From Peristeroidobacter soli (GTDB taxonomy: Bacteria > Pseudomonadota > Gammaproteobacteria > Steroidobacterales > Steroidobacteraceae): a stretch of DNA of 64,000 nucleotides. This document shows positions 33,925 through 42,526 of the stretch, in pieces (the stretch's first letter is position 1; each line of letters starts with the position of its first letter). A model generated the notes under the pieces. The model was given only the letters and a program-made list of their open reading frames with translations. It was not told where the DNA came from and searched no databases. The stretch lies in NCBI RefSeq assembly GCF_004138485.1, contig NZ_RYEV01000003.1, positions 1,178,001 to 1,242,000 of the forward strand, read 5' to 3'. Made by a program: the position numbers and the translations under genes.

Positions 33925-36900
33925 GCGGCGTGCTGAAGAAGACGCTGGCCTGGAGCGGCCTCGTCATCGCGGCGCTGATCCTGCTCGCGCTCGGCGCGGT
34001 TGCGTGGGTGATCAACACGCCTTCGGGCACGCGCTTCGCCGCCGCTCGCGCGACGGCACTGATGGGCGACAAGCTCGCCATCGGCGGCATCGAGGGCTCG
34101 CTCGCCGGCCCGCTGCGGATTACCAATTTTCGCTATCACGATCCGACGGCTGGCATCGATGCGTCGGTGGCGCAGCTCGATGTCGATCTGGTGTGGAGCG
34201 ATCTGTGGCACCGGCTGGTGCACGTCGAGCGGTTGGATGTGAGCGGCATCGATGTCCTGATGCAGGAGCCGACCGAACCGCCACCGCCGAAGGAGCCGTC
34301 CGAACCGTTTACGTTGAAGCCGCCGATCGATATCGCGATTGACTCGTTCATCGCGCGGAATGCGAAAGTTCGTAATCCCGAAGCAACGCTCGTTGAAGTT
34401 ACGCGTGCCGTGTTCGCGGGGCGCTGGACCACGGAAGCACTCGCTGTGCAAACATTGAACGTGCAGTCGCCGCAGGGATTCGTGACGTTCAACGGCCGCG
34501 TCGTACAGAACGATGCCTATGTGGGCGAGGGCCGAGGTCGCTTCGAATGGACCGCGGGCGAGCAGAAGTTTGCGGGCACGCTGCTCGTGTCGGCGAACGA
34601 GTCGGACGCGGTCGTCAGCTCCAAATTGTCCGCGCCGCTCGAAGCCATCCTGCACGCGAAGGTGGCGCAGGCGGCCGATCATGGATGGCAGGTGCAACTG
34701 GAAGTGCCGCGCTTCGATCCTCGCGACAAGTTGATGCCGGGGTCGAGCTTCCAGAGTCTCGCGGCGTCCTTGCATGGCGAGGGCACACTGGATCACGGCG
34801 TCGTTTCCGGACGCGTCACGATCAATGACGAGCCGCTGGAGTTGGAGACAGTCCGCTTCACTCGCAGCGAGGAGCAGCTGACGCTGGAAACGCTGCTCAA
34901 GATCGGCGCGACTGCGGGCGAGGTGAGTGCCAACGCCGATATTCAATTCTCCGAAGAGTCGTGGACCAGCAAGGCCAGCGCTCGCTGGAAAGAGGTCGTC
35001 GTGCCGTCCGCCTGGGTCGGGCAGGAGTTGGTCACGCGGGGCGAACTGAACTTCGATGGCAACCCGCAGCTGTACAGCGCGACGGGCCGTCTCGCGCTCG
35101 GTCCGCAAAAGCAGCAGGCCGATATCGCCCTGCAGGTGCGAGGCACGCCCGAGCGGGTCGAGTTGCAACAGTTCGACATCATTCAACCCAAAGGCCGGCT
35201 GGCCGCGACCGGCAAAGTGACCTTGCAACCGCAGCTCGCGTGGGCTGTCGATGCGCGCGGACAGAACTTCGATCCGGGCGTGTTCGCAGTCGAATGGCCG
35301 GGCAGCCTGCGTTTCCAATTGGCCACGCAAGGCAAGATGACCGAGCAGGGACCGGATGCGACGTTGAAGCTCACCGAGTTGCGCGGCCAGTTGCGCAGCC
35401 GGCCGATCTCAGGCGATGCGGACATGACGCTTACCGCGCCTTACATGCCGGCGGGGACGCTTTCGTTGAATTCGGGCGACAGCAAGTTGCGAGTGCAGGC
35501 GGCCAAAGGAGAGCAGATCGACGCGACCATTTCCGTCGATGTGGCTTCGTTGAGCGACTGGGTGCCGGACTCGGGCGGCCAGCTCGCCGCGAACTTTCGC
35601 GTGCTCGGCAAGTGGCCCGACGTTTCGATCAACGGCAATGCGCGGGGTCATGAGCTGCACTTGAACGAGATGCAGCTGCAGGACCTCACGCTCGATGCCG
35701 ATGTGAACAAGCCGCTCGATCCGCAAGGTTCGGTCAATCTGAAGATGGCAGGTTTGTCGGCGGCCGGACTCGAGTTTGAAACAGTGCAGGCCACGGCGTC
35801 TGGCAACCCGGCCGCTCATCGCGCGGAAGTGAACACGACCGGGCGGCCGCTCGCCTTCTCGGTCGCGGTGGAAGGCGGGCAGAAGGAGGATGGCTGGTCG
35901 GGCGCCGTGCAGCGACTGGCGCTCGACGTGAAAGACGCGGCGCGCCTGAGCTTGCGCGAGCCGGCGAACATCGTCGTGAAGACGCACGATCAGAAGATGG
36001 CGGTCGATGTCTCGCGTGCCTGCTTCGTCGATCGGGATGTCGAGCTGTGCCTGCAAGCTGGCCTGCAGCCGGATGGTTCCATGCGAGCCAGCTATTCGCT
36101 CGCCAATGTGCCGCTGGCGCTGGCGAACTCGATGTCGAGCGATGACTTGCCGCTGCGGTTCAAAGGATTGATCCAGGGGCAGGGCGATATCCGTCGCGAT
36201 GCCGACGGCAATCTGTTCGGCAACGCGACGATCAGCTCGCCGTCGGGAAGCATGTCGCGCGTGCTGGTGTTCGAGGGCGAGACCGAGCCCGCGGAAGAAG
36301 AAACATTGCTGACTTATCGGGATTTCAAGGTCGAAGCGAATCTGTCGGGCGCGGATGCGCGTGCGTCGATCAGCACTGGCTTGCAGGAGAACGGTTCTTT
36401 GCAGGGTGAAGGCGAAGTGACCGGGCTCAATCAGGCGAACACGCAGATCAATGCGCGGGTGAACGCGAGCCTGCCGGATCTCGCGCCGTTTGCGGTGTTC
36501 GCGCCGCAGCTGGCGAACGTTCACGGGCGCATGGATGCGCGAGGCAGTGTGACTGGGTCGCTGCAGGAACCGGCGATTACGGGTGAGGTGACGGCGGCGG
36601 ATCTGGCGGCGGACATTCCTGCGATTGGGTTGCACTTGAAGAACGGCCGGCTCGATGTGCGACCGAAGTCGACGACGGAGTTTCAGGTGTCGGGTGGCAT
36701 CGAATCGGGCGACGGTACGCTGAAATTCGCGGGCACGGCGTCGACGAACGGCGCGATCAATATGAAGGTCGATGGCAATCGGTTCCTCGCGGCGGATATT
36801 CCAGGCGCGAGGGTGCTGGTCACGCCGGATATCGATGTCGTGAGAAATGAAGAGCGAACGACGCTGTCCGGCAAGGTCATCATTCCTTCGGCGGATGTGA

Positions 36901-37745
36901 ATTTGCAGAAGCTGCCGAAGGGCGGCGACCGGGCGCAGGCGGCGTCGCCGGATGTGGTCGTGGTCGATGCGGAAACGCAGGATGAGGCGGCGGTGCAGGC
37001 GATTCCACTGTACGCGAACATCACAGTGGTCGTCGGCGGGCAGGACAGGGGCCGGGCGCTTCAGGAAGAGGCGGTGAATCTCACTGGGTTTGGCCTGGTG
37101 GCGAAGGTCGCCGGGCAGCTCGATGTGAGAGAGCGGCCGGGGACGCAGACGGTGGCTTCCGGCGATATGAATGTCACGGGCACCTATAAAGCGTATGGGC
37201 AGGATCTGACGATTCAGCAAGGGCAACTGCTGTATGCGTCGACGCCGCTCGACAATCCGAGTCTGCGGATCGAGGCGACCAGAACGGTCGATGAAGTGAC
37301 GGCTGGATTGAGAATTCGAGGCACCGCGCAGAGTCCGGAGCTCACGGTGTTTTCCGATCCGCCGATGGCGCAGGCGAGTGCGCTTTCATACATCGTCGCG
37401 GGTAAGCCGCTCGAGGACATCGGCTCGGGATCGGGTGAGGGCGATGCCGTGCAGGCGGCGACCCGTTCGCTCGGTGCGGCGGCGGGCGGATTGCTGGCGA
37501 AGAATCTGGGCCGGCGATTGGGGGCGGATGAGGTGTCGGTGACAGATGAAGCGATGCTCGGTGGGGCGGCGCTTACCGTTGGCCAGTATCTGTCGCCACG
37601 CGTGTATTTGAGTTATGGCGTCGGGTTGTTCGAGCCTGGCGAGGTGATAACTCTGCGATACAAACTTTCCAGCAGCTTATCGGTGTCGGCTCAGCGGGGG
37701 CCGGAGGATACACGCGCCGGCATCGAGTTTCGGAAGCAGAGATAA
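33921..37745 (+). CDS. tamB: Translocation and assembly module protein TamB
   Basis: The 1,274-residue protein has one N-terminal membrane helix (LAWSGLVIAALILLALGAVA), a long repetitive beta-rich body that forms a periplasm-spanning groove, and the C-terminal DUF490 domain (LTIQQGQLLYASTPLDNPSL, SPRVYLSYGVGLFEPGEV, GIEFRKQR). GTG 33921 overlaps the tamA stop as GTGA; the longer frame lies inside tamA. TamB contacts TamA in the outer membrane. Length is normal for the family. A region of repeats, not a gene, follows. Confidence 0.92.
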   Translation: MSGVLKKTLAWSGLVIAALILLALGAVAWVINTPSGTRFAAARATALMGDKLAIGGIEGSLAGPLRITNFRYHDPTAGIDASVAQLDVDLVWSDLWHRLVHVERLDVSGIDVLMQEPTEPPPPKEPSEPFTLKPPIDIAIDSFIARNAKVRNPEATLVEVTRAVFAGRWTTEALAVQTLNVQSPQGFVTFNGRVVQNDAYVGEGRGRFEWTAGEQKFAGTLLVSANESDAVVSSKLSAPLEAILHAKVAQAADHGWQVQLEVPRFDPRDKLMPGSSFQSLAASLHGEGTLDHGVVSGRVTINDEPLELETVRFTRSEEQLTLETLLKIGATAGEVSANADIQFSEESWTSKASARWKEVVVPSAWVGQELVTRGELNFDGNPQLYSATGRLALGPQKQQADIALQVRGTPERVELQQFDIIQPKGRLAATGKVTLQPQLAWAVDARGQNFDPGVFAVEWPGSLRFQLATQGKMTEQGPDATLKLTELRGQLRSRPISGDADMTLTAPYMPAGTLSLNSGDSKLRVQAAKGEQIDATISVDVASLSDWVPDSGGQLAANFRVLGKWPDVSINGNARGHELHLNEMQLQDLTLDADVNKPLDPQGSVNLKMAGLSAAGLEFETVQATASGNPAAHRAEVNTTGRPLAFSVAVEGGQKEDGWSGAVQRLALDVKDAARLSLREPANIVVKTHDQKMAVDVSRACFVDRDVELCLQAGLQPDGSMRASYSLANVPLALANSMSSDDLPLRFKGLIQGQGDIRRDADGNLFGNATISSPSGSMSRVLVFEGETEPAEEETLLTYRDFKVEANLSGADARASISTGLQENGSLQGEGEVTGLNQANTQINARVNASLPDLAPFAVFAPQLANVHGRMDARGSVTGSLQEPAITGEVTAADLAADIPAIGLHLKNGRLDVRPKSTTEFQVSGGIESGDGTLKFAGTASTNGAINMKVDGNRFLAADIPGARVLVTPDIDVVRNEERTTLSGKVIIPSADVNLQKLPKGGDRAQAASPDVVVVDAETQDEAAVQAIPLYANITVVVGGQDRGRALQEEAVNLTGFGLVAKVAGQLDVRERPGTQTVASGDMNVTGTYKAYGQDLTIQQGQLLYASTPLDNPSLRIEATRTVDEVTAGLRIRGTAQSPELTVFSDPPMAQASALSYIVAGKPLEDIGSGSGEGDAVQAATRSLGAAAGGLLAKNLGRRLGADEVSVTDEAMLGGAALTVGQYLSPRVYLSYGVGLFEPGEVITLRYKLSSSLSVSAQRGPEDTRAGIEFRKQR

Positions 37746-37827
37746 AAACTGCGTTGGATGCGTCGGCGCTTGAGAGGCTGCCGGTGGCTCGAGAGGCTGT
37801 GTTTGACGTCTCGGTGGCTCGCATCGC

Positions 37828-37966
37828 CAGGGTCGGGGAGGTCCTCCCGGCACCGTGCTCCCCTACTGCCTTCGCTATCGCTCGGCCCGTTGGTCCCGTC
37901 CCTGGGCGCACTGCTCCGACAAGGTCCCTCTTGTTCGAAGCTGCCGGGAGGACCTCCCCCACCCTG
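37828..37966. repeat. 25-bp inverted repeat with 89-bp loop
   Basis: The arm at 37828-37852 (core GGGGAGGTCCTCCCGGCA) is the reverse complement of 37942-37966 with one mismatch. Each arm also holds its own small palindrome, GGAGG-T-CCTCC. The 89-bp loop has no gene. Confidence 0.85.
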
Positions 37967-37968
37967 TC

Positions 37969-38250
37969 GCTGCCGAGACGTCGGTGGGGAGCTCGGCGCA
38001 AGAACAAAGAGGCTCGCTGTCGAGACGTCGGTGGGGAGCTCGGCGCAAGAACAAAGAGGCTCGCTGCCGAGACGTCGGTGGGGAGCTCGGCGCAAGAACA
38101 AAGAGGCTCGCTGTCGAGACGTCGGTGGGGAGCTCGGCGCAAGAATAAAGAGGCGTGCTGCCGAGACGTCCGTGGGAAGTCCGTTGCAAGACAAAGAGGC
38201 GGGTTATCGAGGCGTCGAGTGCGAGTTCGGGCGCAAGAGGAAGAGGGCGC
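37969..38250. repeat. 47-bp tandem repeat, four near-perfect and two decayed units
   Basis: Units begin at 37969, 38016, 38063 and 38110 and contain GAGACGTCGGTGGGGAGCTC then GGCGCAAGAACAAAGAGG. Units at 38157 and about 38203 are diverged. Units alternate GCTGCC / GCTGTC at the start (1,3,5 versus 2,4), as if a 94-bp dimer was duplicated. 47 is not a multiple of three, so it is not a protein repeat. Confidence 0.9.
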
Positions 38251-38341
38251 CTTGTCGAAAACTCCGCTTTCAAAGTCCAGCCCCCGGCGTCAGCCGTGGG
38301 GCGGTTGCCGACAGGTCCGGCGTCGGCGCGGGCTGGCGGGC

Positions 38342-38370
38342 TTGCTTTGGTCAGAATTTCCAAATATTGT
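38342..38370 (+). promoter_or_regulatory. Candidate promoter TTGCTT-17-TATTGT with internal operator-like site
   Basis: TTGCTT 38342-38347 and TATTGT 38365-38370 are 17 bases apart; ATTTCCAAAT (38356-38365), one base from the TCGA palindrome, lies in the spacer. Confidence 0.45.
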
Positions 38371-38407
38371 TGGCCCAGATCTTCCTCCTCGCCAAACTTC
38401 GGGGTTA

Positions 38408-38417
38408 ATTTCGAAAT
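38408..38417. promoter_or_regulatory. TCGA-centred palindrome ATTTCGAAAT (candidate GntR operator)
   Basis: Perfect 10-bp palindrome 56 bases before the dioxygenase ATG. The same sequence recurs at 42256 and near-matches at 42419, 47858 and 48025, always before aromatic-locus units. Confidence 0.55.
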
Positions 38418-38472
38418 CTAGCCGGCGGTGAGAGGGCGAGAATGGGGTCGGTTGCTTGGACGGGTTGATGCG

Positions 38473-39570
38473 ATGGCGGAAATTCTCGGCATTGGTATCT
38501 CGCACTATCCGCCGCTCAGTGGGCGGGATGAGGATATGGCCAACATCCTTCGCGGGCGTCTGAAGGACCCCGATGTGCCTGCTTCTCATAAAGATCCCGC
38601 GAACTGGCCACCGTTCATGCGCGAAGAGTGGGGCAGCGATGAAGGTCGGGCTGGCGCCGCGAGGCATCGGGCGGCGATGTGCGCCGGGCTCAGCAAGGCC
38701 CGCGAGGCCATCGATGAATTCAAGCCCGATCTGGTCGTGATCTGGGGCGACGATCAATATGAGAATTTCAAGGAAGACATCGTTCCGCCGTTCTGTGTGA
38801 TGGCCTACGACGACATGAACATCCAGCCCTGGGCGCACGCCTCCGAGTCGGCGATGTTCTCCGAGTCGCACGAAGACGAGTGGGGCGGCGGCAAACCCAA
38901 TGTCTGGAAGGAAAAACGCGATCACTCCATTCTGGTGCGCGGTCATCGCAGAGCTGCCAAATTCCTCACCGAACAGCTGCTGGAGCGCGAGTTCGACGTA
39001 GCTTACGCATACCAGCCGCTGCATCACGCCGGCCTGCCGCACGCCTTCCTGAATTCGATTCTGTATCTCGACTACGACCGGCGCGGCTTCCCCTATCCCG
39101 TCGTGCCGTTTCAAGTGAACTGCTATGGCCGCTCGGTCATCAGTTATCGCGGCTTCATCAGCCGGCTCGCCGATCGCGGTCGGGAGCTCGATCCGCCGTC
39201 GCCGTCGCCGAAGCGCATTTTCAAGCTGGGCGCGGAGGTCGCGCGCATCTTCCGCGACAGCCCGTATCGAGTGGCGCTGGTCGCCTCGTCGAGCTGGTCG
39301 CATGCGTTCTTGAACGATCAGACGTATCGCATGCAGCCGGACCTGGCGCTCGACAGGAAAATGTATGAGGCGCTGACCCGCAGCGATTGGGATGTCTGGA
39401 CCAACACGAAGCTGGAGACGCTGGAGCGTTCCGGCGAGCATGAATTGTTGAACTGGTACGCGCTGGCCGGCGCGATGAACGAGCTGGGGCGGCGCTGCAC
39501 CTGGTCGGACTTCGTCGCAACCTACGTGTTCAATTCCAGCAAGGTCACGGCGATTTTCGCGCCGGAATAA
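38473..39570 (+). CDS. Class III (LigB-type) extradiol ring-cleavage dioxygenase
   Basis: The 365-residue protein belongs to the LigB superfamily: metal-site histidine in GIGISHYPPLSG, VVIWGDDQYENF, YQPLHHAGLPHAFLNSI, and VALVASSSWSHAFL. These non-haem Fe(II) enzymes open catechol-type rings by the meta route. ATG 38473 is chosen because similarity starts at MAEILGIG. It is the only ring-cleaving enzyme in the window, and the lower meta pathway is encoded 9.6 kb downstream. It could act on a protocatechuate-, gallate- or aminophenol-like ring; the specific substrate cannot be told. Two TCGA-palindrome-like sites precede it. Confidence 0.85.
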   Translation: MAEILGIGISHYPPLSGRDEDMANILRGRLKDPDVPASHKDPANWPPFMREEWGSDEGRAGAARHRAAMCAGLSKAREAIDEFKPDLVVIWGDDQYENFKEDIVPPFCVMAYDDMNIQPWAHASESAMFSESHEDEWGGGKPNVWKEKRDHSILVRGHRRAAKFLTEQLLEREFDVAYAYQPLHHAGLPHAFLNSILYLDYDRRGFPYPVVPFQVNCYGRSVISYRGFISRLADRGRELDPPSPSPKRIFKLGAEVARIFRDSPYRVALVASSSWSHAFLNDQTYRMQPDLALDRKMYEALTRSDWDVWTNTKLETLERSGEHELLNWYALAGAMNELGRRCTWSDFVATYVFNSSKVTAIFAPE

Positions 39571-39596
39571 CAACGTCGATCCGATTCGAGTGACGC

Positions 39597-40790
39597 ATGA
39601 CTAAGTTCAGTTTCGATTGGGGCAAGGGCTCGCGCGCGCTGGTGATTCTCGCTGTCGCGCTGGTCGGTTGGGCAGGCGGGGCGAGTGCGGCGGAGGTGCT
39701 GCCGAACGTCGAGATTCGCGAGATGGTCGGCAAGGACAACGGCCGGCGCTATCAGATCTACACCGCGCTGCCGGCCAAGCCGCAGCCGGAAGAGGGTTAC
39801 TCGGTCGTTTACGTGCTCGATGCGAACATCATGTTCGCGACGATGGTGGAAACGGTGCGGGCCTCCGAGCGGCGGCCGACCGGGCGGGGCACGGTGGTGA
39901 TTGGTATCGGGTATCCCGACGATCTCAAGCCCAATGTGGAACGAACGCTCGATCTCACGCCGGCGCTGACCTCCACGCCGAAGCAAGGCACGGGTGGCGC
40001 TGAGTCGTTCCTGCGTTTCATCGAGAACGAGCTGAAGCCGGAGGTTGCGGCCCGGTTCAAGATCGATACGACGCGTGAGACGTTGTTCGGTCATTCCTAC
40101 GGCGGTTTGTTCACGCTGTATGCGTTGATCAATGCGCCGGGGCTGGTCGATAACTTCGTCGCGGCCAGTCCGTCGATCTGGTACGAGGGCCGCATGATGC
40201 AGAAGGCGAATGTGCGGGGTCGTCTCGAGCCGAAGGTGCAGACTCAGCAGGTGACGCCGCGAGTGCTGATCACTGTCGGCGAATATGAGCAGACGCCGGA
40301 TCCGGACTTTCCGGCCGTGCAGGGGCAGGGCTCCAATCCGGACATTCTGAAGGAACGTCAGCAGGTGGATAACGCGCGGGAGTTTGCCGATTACTTGTCG
40401 AAGATTCCTGGCGTCGAAGCGAAGTTTGTAATGTTTCCGGGGGAAGATCACGGTACGGTCATTCCAGGCGCGATTTCGCGAGGCGTGCGCTTTGCGCTGG
40501 CGCCGACGGTGCAAGCGCCGACCCCGGCGGCAAAGTTGGTGAGCACGGGCAAGCCGCCGGGTGGCATCAAGGTGCCGACCGCGCAGGAATATCTGAAGCT
40601 CACGGCGGATCAGCGGTACAAGCTGCGCATGCGGGTGCGCAAGCTGCCGGAGCAGCAGCGGATGGCGTGGAATCAGCAGTTTCAATATTCGTTGAACGCG
40701 GGCCTGACGTATTTGCAGCACCGGAAGTTGCATGAAGAGCGTCAGGAGATGGATCAGAAGCACGGCACCCAACCGCCGCCGGAAGGTTGA
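39597..40790 (+). CDS. Secreted alpha/beta-hydrolase (Fes/IroE-like putative esterase)
   Basis: The 397-residue protein has an N-terminal signal region (ALVILAVALVGWAGGASA), the putative-esterase fold with YSVVYVLDANIMFATMVE, nucleophile in GHSYGGLFTLYAL and His in FPGEDHGTVIPGA. A C-terminal extension after residue 300 is rich in Lys, Gln and Arg. Family members hydrolyse siderophore, feruloyl or other esters. It begins 26 bases after the dioxygenase, so an aromatic ester is a reasonable substrate; a perfect terminator follows. Confidence 0.82.
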   Translation: MTKFSFDWGKGSRALVILAVALVGWAGGASAAEVLPNVEIREMVGKDNGRRYQIYTALPAKPQPEEGYSVVYVLDANIMFATMVETVRASERRPTGRGTVVIGIGYPDDLKPNVERTLDLTPALTSTPKQGTGGAESFLRFIENELKPEVAARFKIDTTRETLFGHSYGGLFTLYALINAPGLVDNFVAASPSIWYEGRMMQKANVRGRLEPKVQTQQVTPRVLITVGEYEQTPDPDFPAVQGQGSNPDILKERQQVDNAREFADYLSKIPGVEAKFVMFPGEDHGTVIPGAISRGVRFALAPTVQAPTPAAKLVSTGKPPGGIKVPTAQEYLKLTADQRYKLRMRVRKLPEQQRMAWNQQFQYSLNAGLTYLQHRKLHEERQEMDQKHGTQPPPEG

Positions 40791-40824
40791 GTTTCATTGC
40801 CGGCCGGAAGACCCACCCTCTTGC

Positions 40825-40858
40825 CCCCTCTCGTGAACGGGAGGGGAACAATTTTTTT
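40825..40858 (+). terminator. Rho-independent terminator after the esterase
   Basis: CCCCTCTCG-TGAA-CGGGAGGGG makes a 9-bp stem (one T-G pair) with a tetraloop, followed by AACAATTTTTTT. Ends the dioxygenase-esterase unit. Confidence 0.85.
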
Positions 40859-40886
40859 CTCCGTCCGGGAGCAGGTAACAGATCAG

Positions 40887-42209
40887 ATGACGAAGCGATC
40901 TCACCGGTGGCGAAGTCTCTCCACCAATGTTTGCTTGGTCCTGGCGGGTGCCGCGCTCTCCAGCGCAGCGCTCGCGCAGACCGCGGCGGTGAACAAGAAG
41001 GTTGCGGCGGTCGAACGGCAGGTCATCGAATGGCGGCGGGATATTCATCAGCATCCTGAGTTGAGCAATCGAGAGGAGCGCACCGGTGCGCTCGTCGCTG
41101 AACATTTGCAATCGCTCGGGCTCGAGGTTCGTACCGGCGTCGGGAAGACCGGGGTCGTCGGTGTGTTGAAAGGGGCGAAGCCCGGGCGGGTGATCGCGCT
41201 TCGGGCCGATATGGATGCGCTGCCGGTGGAGGAACAAACCGGGCTACCGTTCGCCTCGACAGTGACAGCGGAATTCAACGGCAAGACCGTGCCCGTGATG
41301 CATGCGTGCGGTCACGATGCGCACACCGCGATTCTCATGGGCGCGGCGCAAGTGCTCGCAAGCATGCGCAGTCAGATCGCGGGCACCGTGGTTTTCATTT
41401 TCCAGCCCGCCGAAGAAGGCACGCCGGCCGGTGAAGAAGGCGGCGCGAATCTGATGATCAAAGAAGGCGCGCTGAGCAATCCCAGGCCCGATGCGATCCT
41501 CGGGTTGCACGTCGAGCCCGGCGTGCTCGGGCGTATCGATGTTCGCTATGGTCCGCTGCTCTCCAGCGCCACCGACCTGCGCATTGACTTGAAAGGCCGC
41601 CAGACGCACGGCGCGCGTCCCTGGGAAGGCACCGATCTCATCAATCTGTCCGCCGACATCATCAAGAGCCTGACGACGATTTCGGCGCGTCAGGTTGATG
41701 TGTTCGATGTTCCGAACGTCGTCACGCTGGCGATGGTGCAGGCGGGCGTGAGGGGCAACATCCTGCCCGGCGATGCGACGTTGCAGGGGACGATCCGTAC
41801 CTTCAGCGAAGAGCGCTTGCAGCGGCTGAAGGAACTGATCAACACGTCCGTCGATGGTCTCGCTAAAAGCTACGGTGCCACCGCGCAGGTGAATTTCCGG
41901 CAGCAGGCCTATGTGACGGGCAGCGATCCGAAGATTCTCGAATCCATCATGCCGGCGTTGAAGGAAGCGGCCGGCGCGGCGGGCGTCGACACGCTGGCGC
42001 CCCTGCGAGCTGCGGCTGAGGATTTCTCGTACTTCGAGCGAGAGATTCCAGGCGTCTACTACATCATCGGCTCGACCAAGGATTTCAAAGACAAGGCAGC
42101 GACGCCAGCCAATCATTCCCCGAAGTTCGACATCGACGAGCGCGTGCTCGCGATCGGCGTCAAGGCGCAGGTGCTCACCGCGCTTCAATTTCTGCGCTCA
42201 AAACCGTAG
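40887..42209 (+). CDS. Secreted M20 amidohydrolase (hippurate hydrolase/AmhX type)
   Basis: The 440-residue protein has a signal peptide (cleavage near SAALAQ-TA). M20 metal motifs are complete: Cys and His in MHACGHDAHTA, PAEEGTPAGEEGG and GLHVEPG, with the dimerisation domain around residues 215-330. Members split N-acyl amino acids such as hippurate. ATG 40887 is chosen; upstream codons cover the terminator. Between an esterase and a TonB receptor in an aromatic locus, it could release an aromatic acid from an amino-acid conjugate, but the substrate is not fixed by sequence. Confidence 0.87.
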   Translation: MTKRSHRWRSLSTNVCLVLAGAALSSAALAQTAAVNKKVAAVERQVIEWRRDIHQHPELSNREERTGALVAEHLQSLGLEVRTGVGKTGVVGVLKGAKPGRVIALRADMDALPVEEQTGLPFASTVTAEFNGKTVPVMHACGHDAHTAILMGAAQVLASMRSQIAGTVVFIFQPAEEGTPAGEEGGANLMIKEGALSNPRPDAILGLHVEPGVLGRIDVRYGPLLSSATDLRIDLKGRQTHGARPWEGTDLINLSADIIKSLTTISARQVDVFDVPNVVTLAMVQAGVRGNILPGDATLQGTIRTFSEERLQRLKELINTSVDGLAKSYGATAQVNFRQQAYVTGSDPKILESIMPALKEAAGAAGVDTLAPLRAAAEDFSYFEREIPGVYYIIGSTKDFKDKAATPANHSPKFDIDERVLAIGVKAQVLTALQFLRSKP

Positions 42210-42255
42210 GCTGCGCGCCCGCCTTGACGGGCGGGCTGCCCGAAGCAGGGCTGCT

Positions 42256-42265
42256 ATTTCGAAAT
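42256..42265. promoter_or_regulatory. TCGA-centred palindrome ATTTCGAAAT
   Basis: Perfect copy, identical to that at 38408, in the receptor upstream region. It extends to a 12-bp palindrome TATTTCGAAATA at 42255-42266. Confidence 0.55.
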
Positions 42266-42418
42266 ATGTCCGAGGATGGAGCAGTCCCCGAGAGCGGGCT
42301 GGTCGCCACCGCCGCGACCTTCAATGCACCGTTCTGAGCGGAAAATCAGAATTTCCCTCAATTCTGGCCGATCAGGGGACGGTAGGATCGGTCCGCCAGG
42401 GTCGCGAAATCACCAATT

Positions 42419-42462
42419 ATTTCGAAAATCTCATTGACGTGTTCCGCCACGTCGCCTTATCT
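42419..42462 (+). promoter_or_regulatory. Promoter TTGACG-17-TTATCT with adjacent operator ATTTCGAAAA
   Basis: The operator-like ATTTCGAAAA (42419-42428) stands five bases before TTGACG (42434-42439), and TTATCT (42457-42462) follows at 17 bases. The GntR regulator encoded after the receptor is the natural candidate to bind here. Confidence 0.65.
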
Positions 42463-42526
42463 TCCGTGGCAAGCGCCGCGAAGGGCGGCAGCACCAATGA
42501 ACCTTTTGGGGAGTGTGGGTAGCGTG

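Larger units (their letters stand above)
37746..38340. other. Non-coding repeat region
   Basis: About 0.6 kb between tamB and the dioxygenase promoter contains no credible gene: open frames here shift partner in every 47-bp unit and match nothing. It holds degenerate GAGAGGCTG copies (about 37771 and 37791), a 25-bp inverted repeat and a 47-bp tandem array. Confidence 0.75.
42210..42526. other. 317-bp intergenic regulatory region before the aromatic TonB receptor
   Basis: Contains no gene. It holds ATTTCGAAAT (42256-42265), the inverted repeat CAGAATT-N6-AATTCTG (42347-42366), a second palindrome ATTTCGAAAA (42419-42428) and the promoter at 42434-42462. Confidence 0.7.

Noticed and set aside
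37969-38250. CRISPR array
   Set aside because: Units are contiguous and near-identical along their whole 47 bp, with no variable spacers and no cas genes nearby.
37754-38431. Open frames of 160-225 codons on both strands across the tandem repeat
   Set aside because: The 47-bp unit shifts frame with each copy, all frames are equally open, and no start, ribosome site or family similarity is seen.
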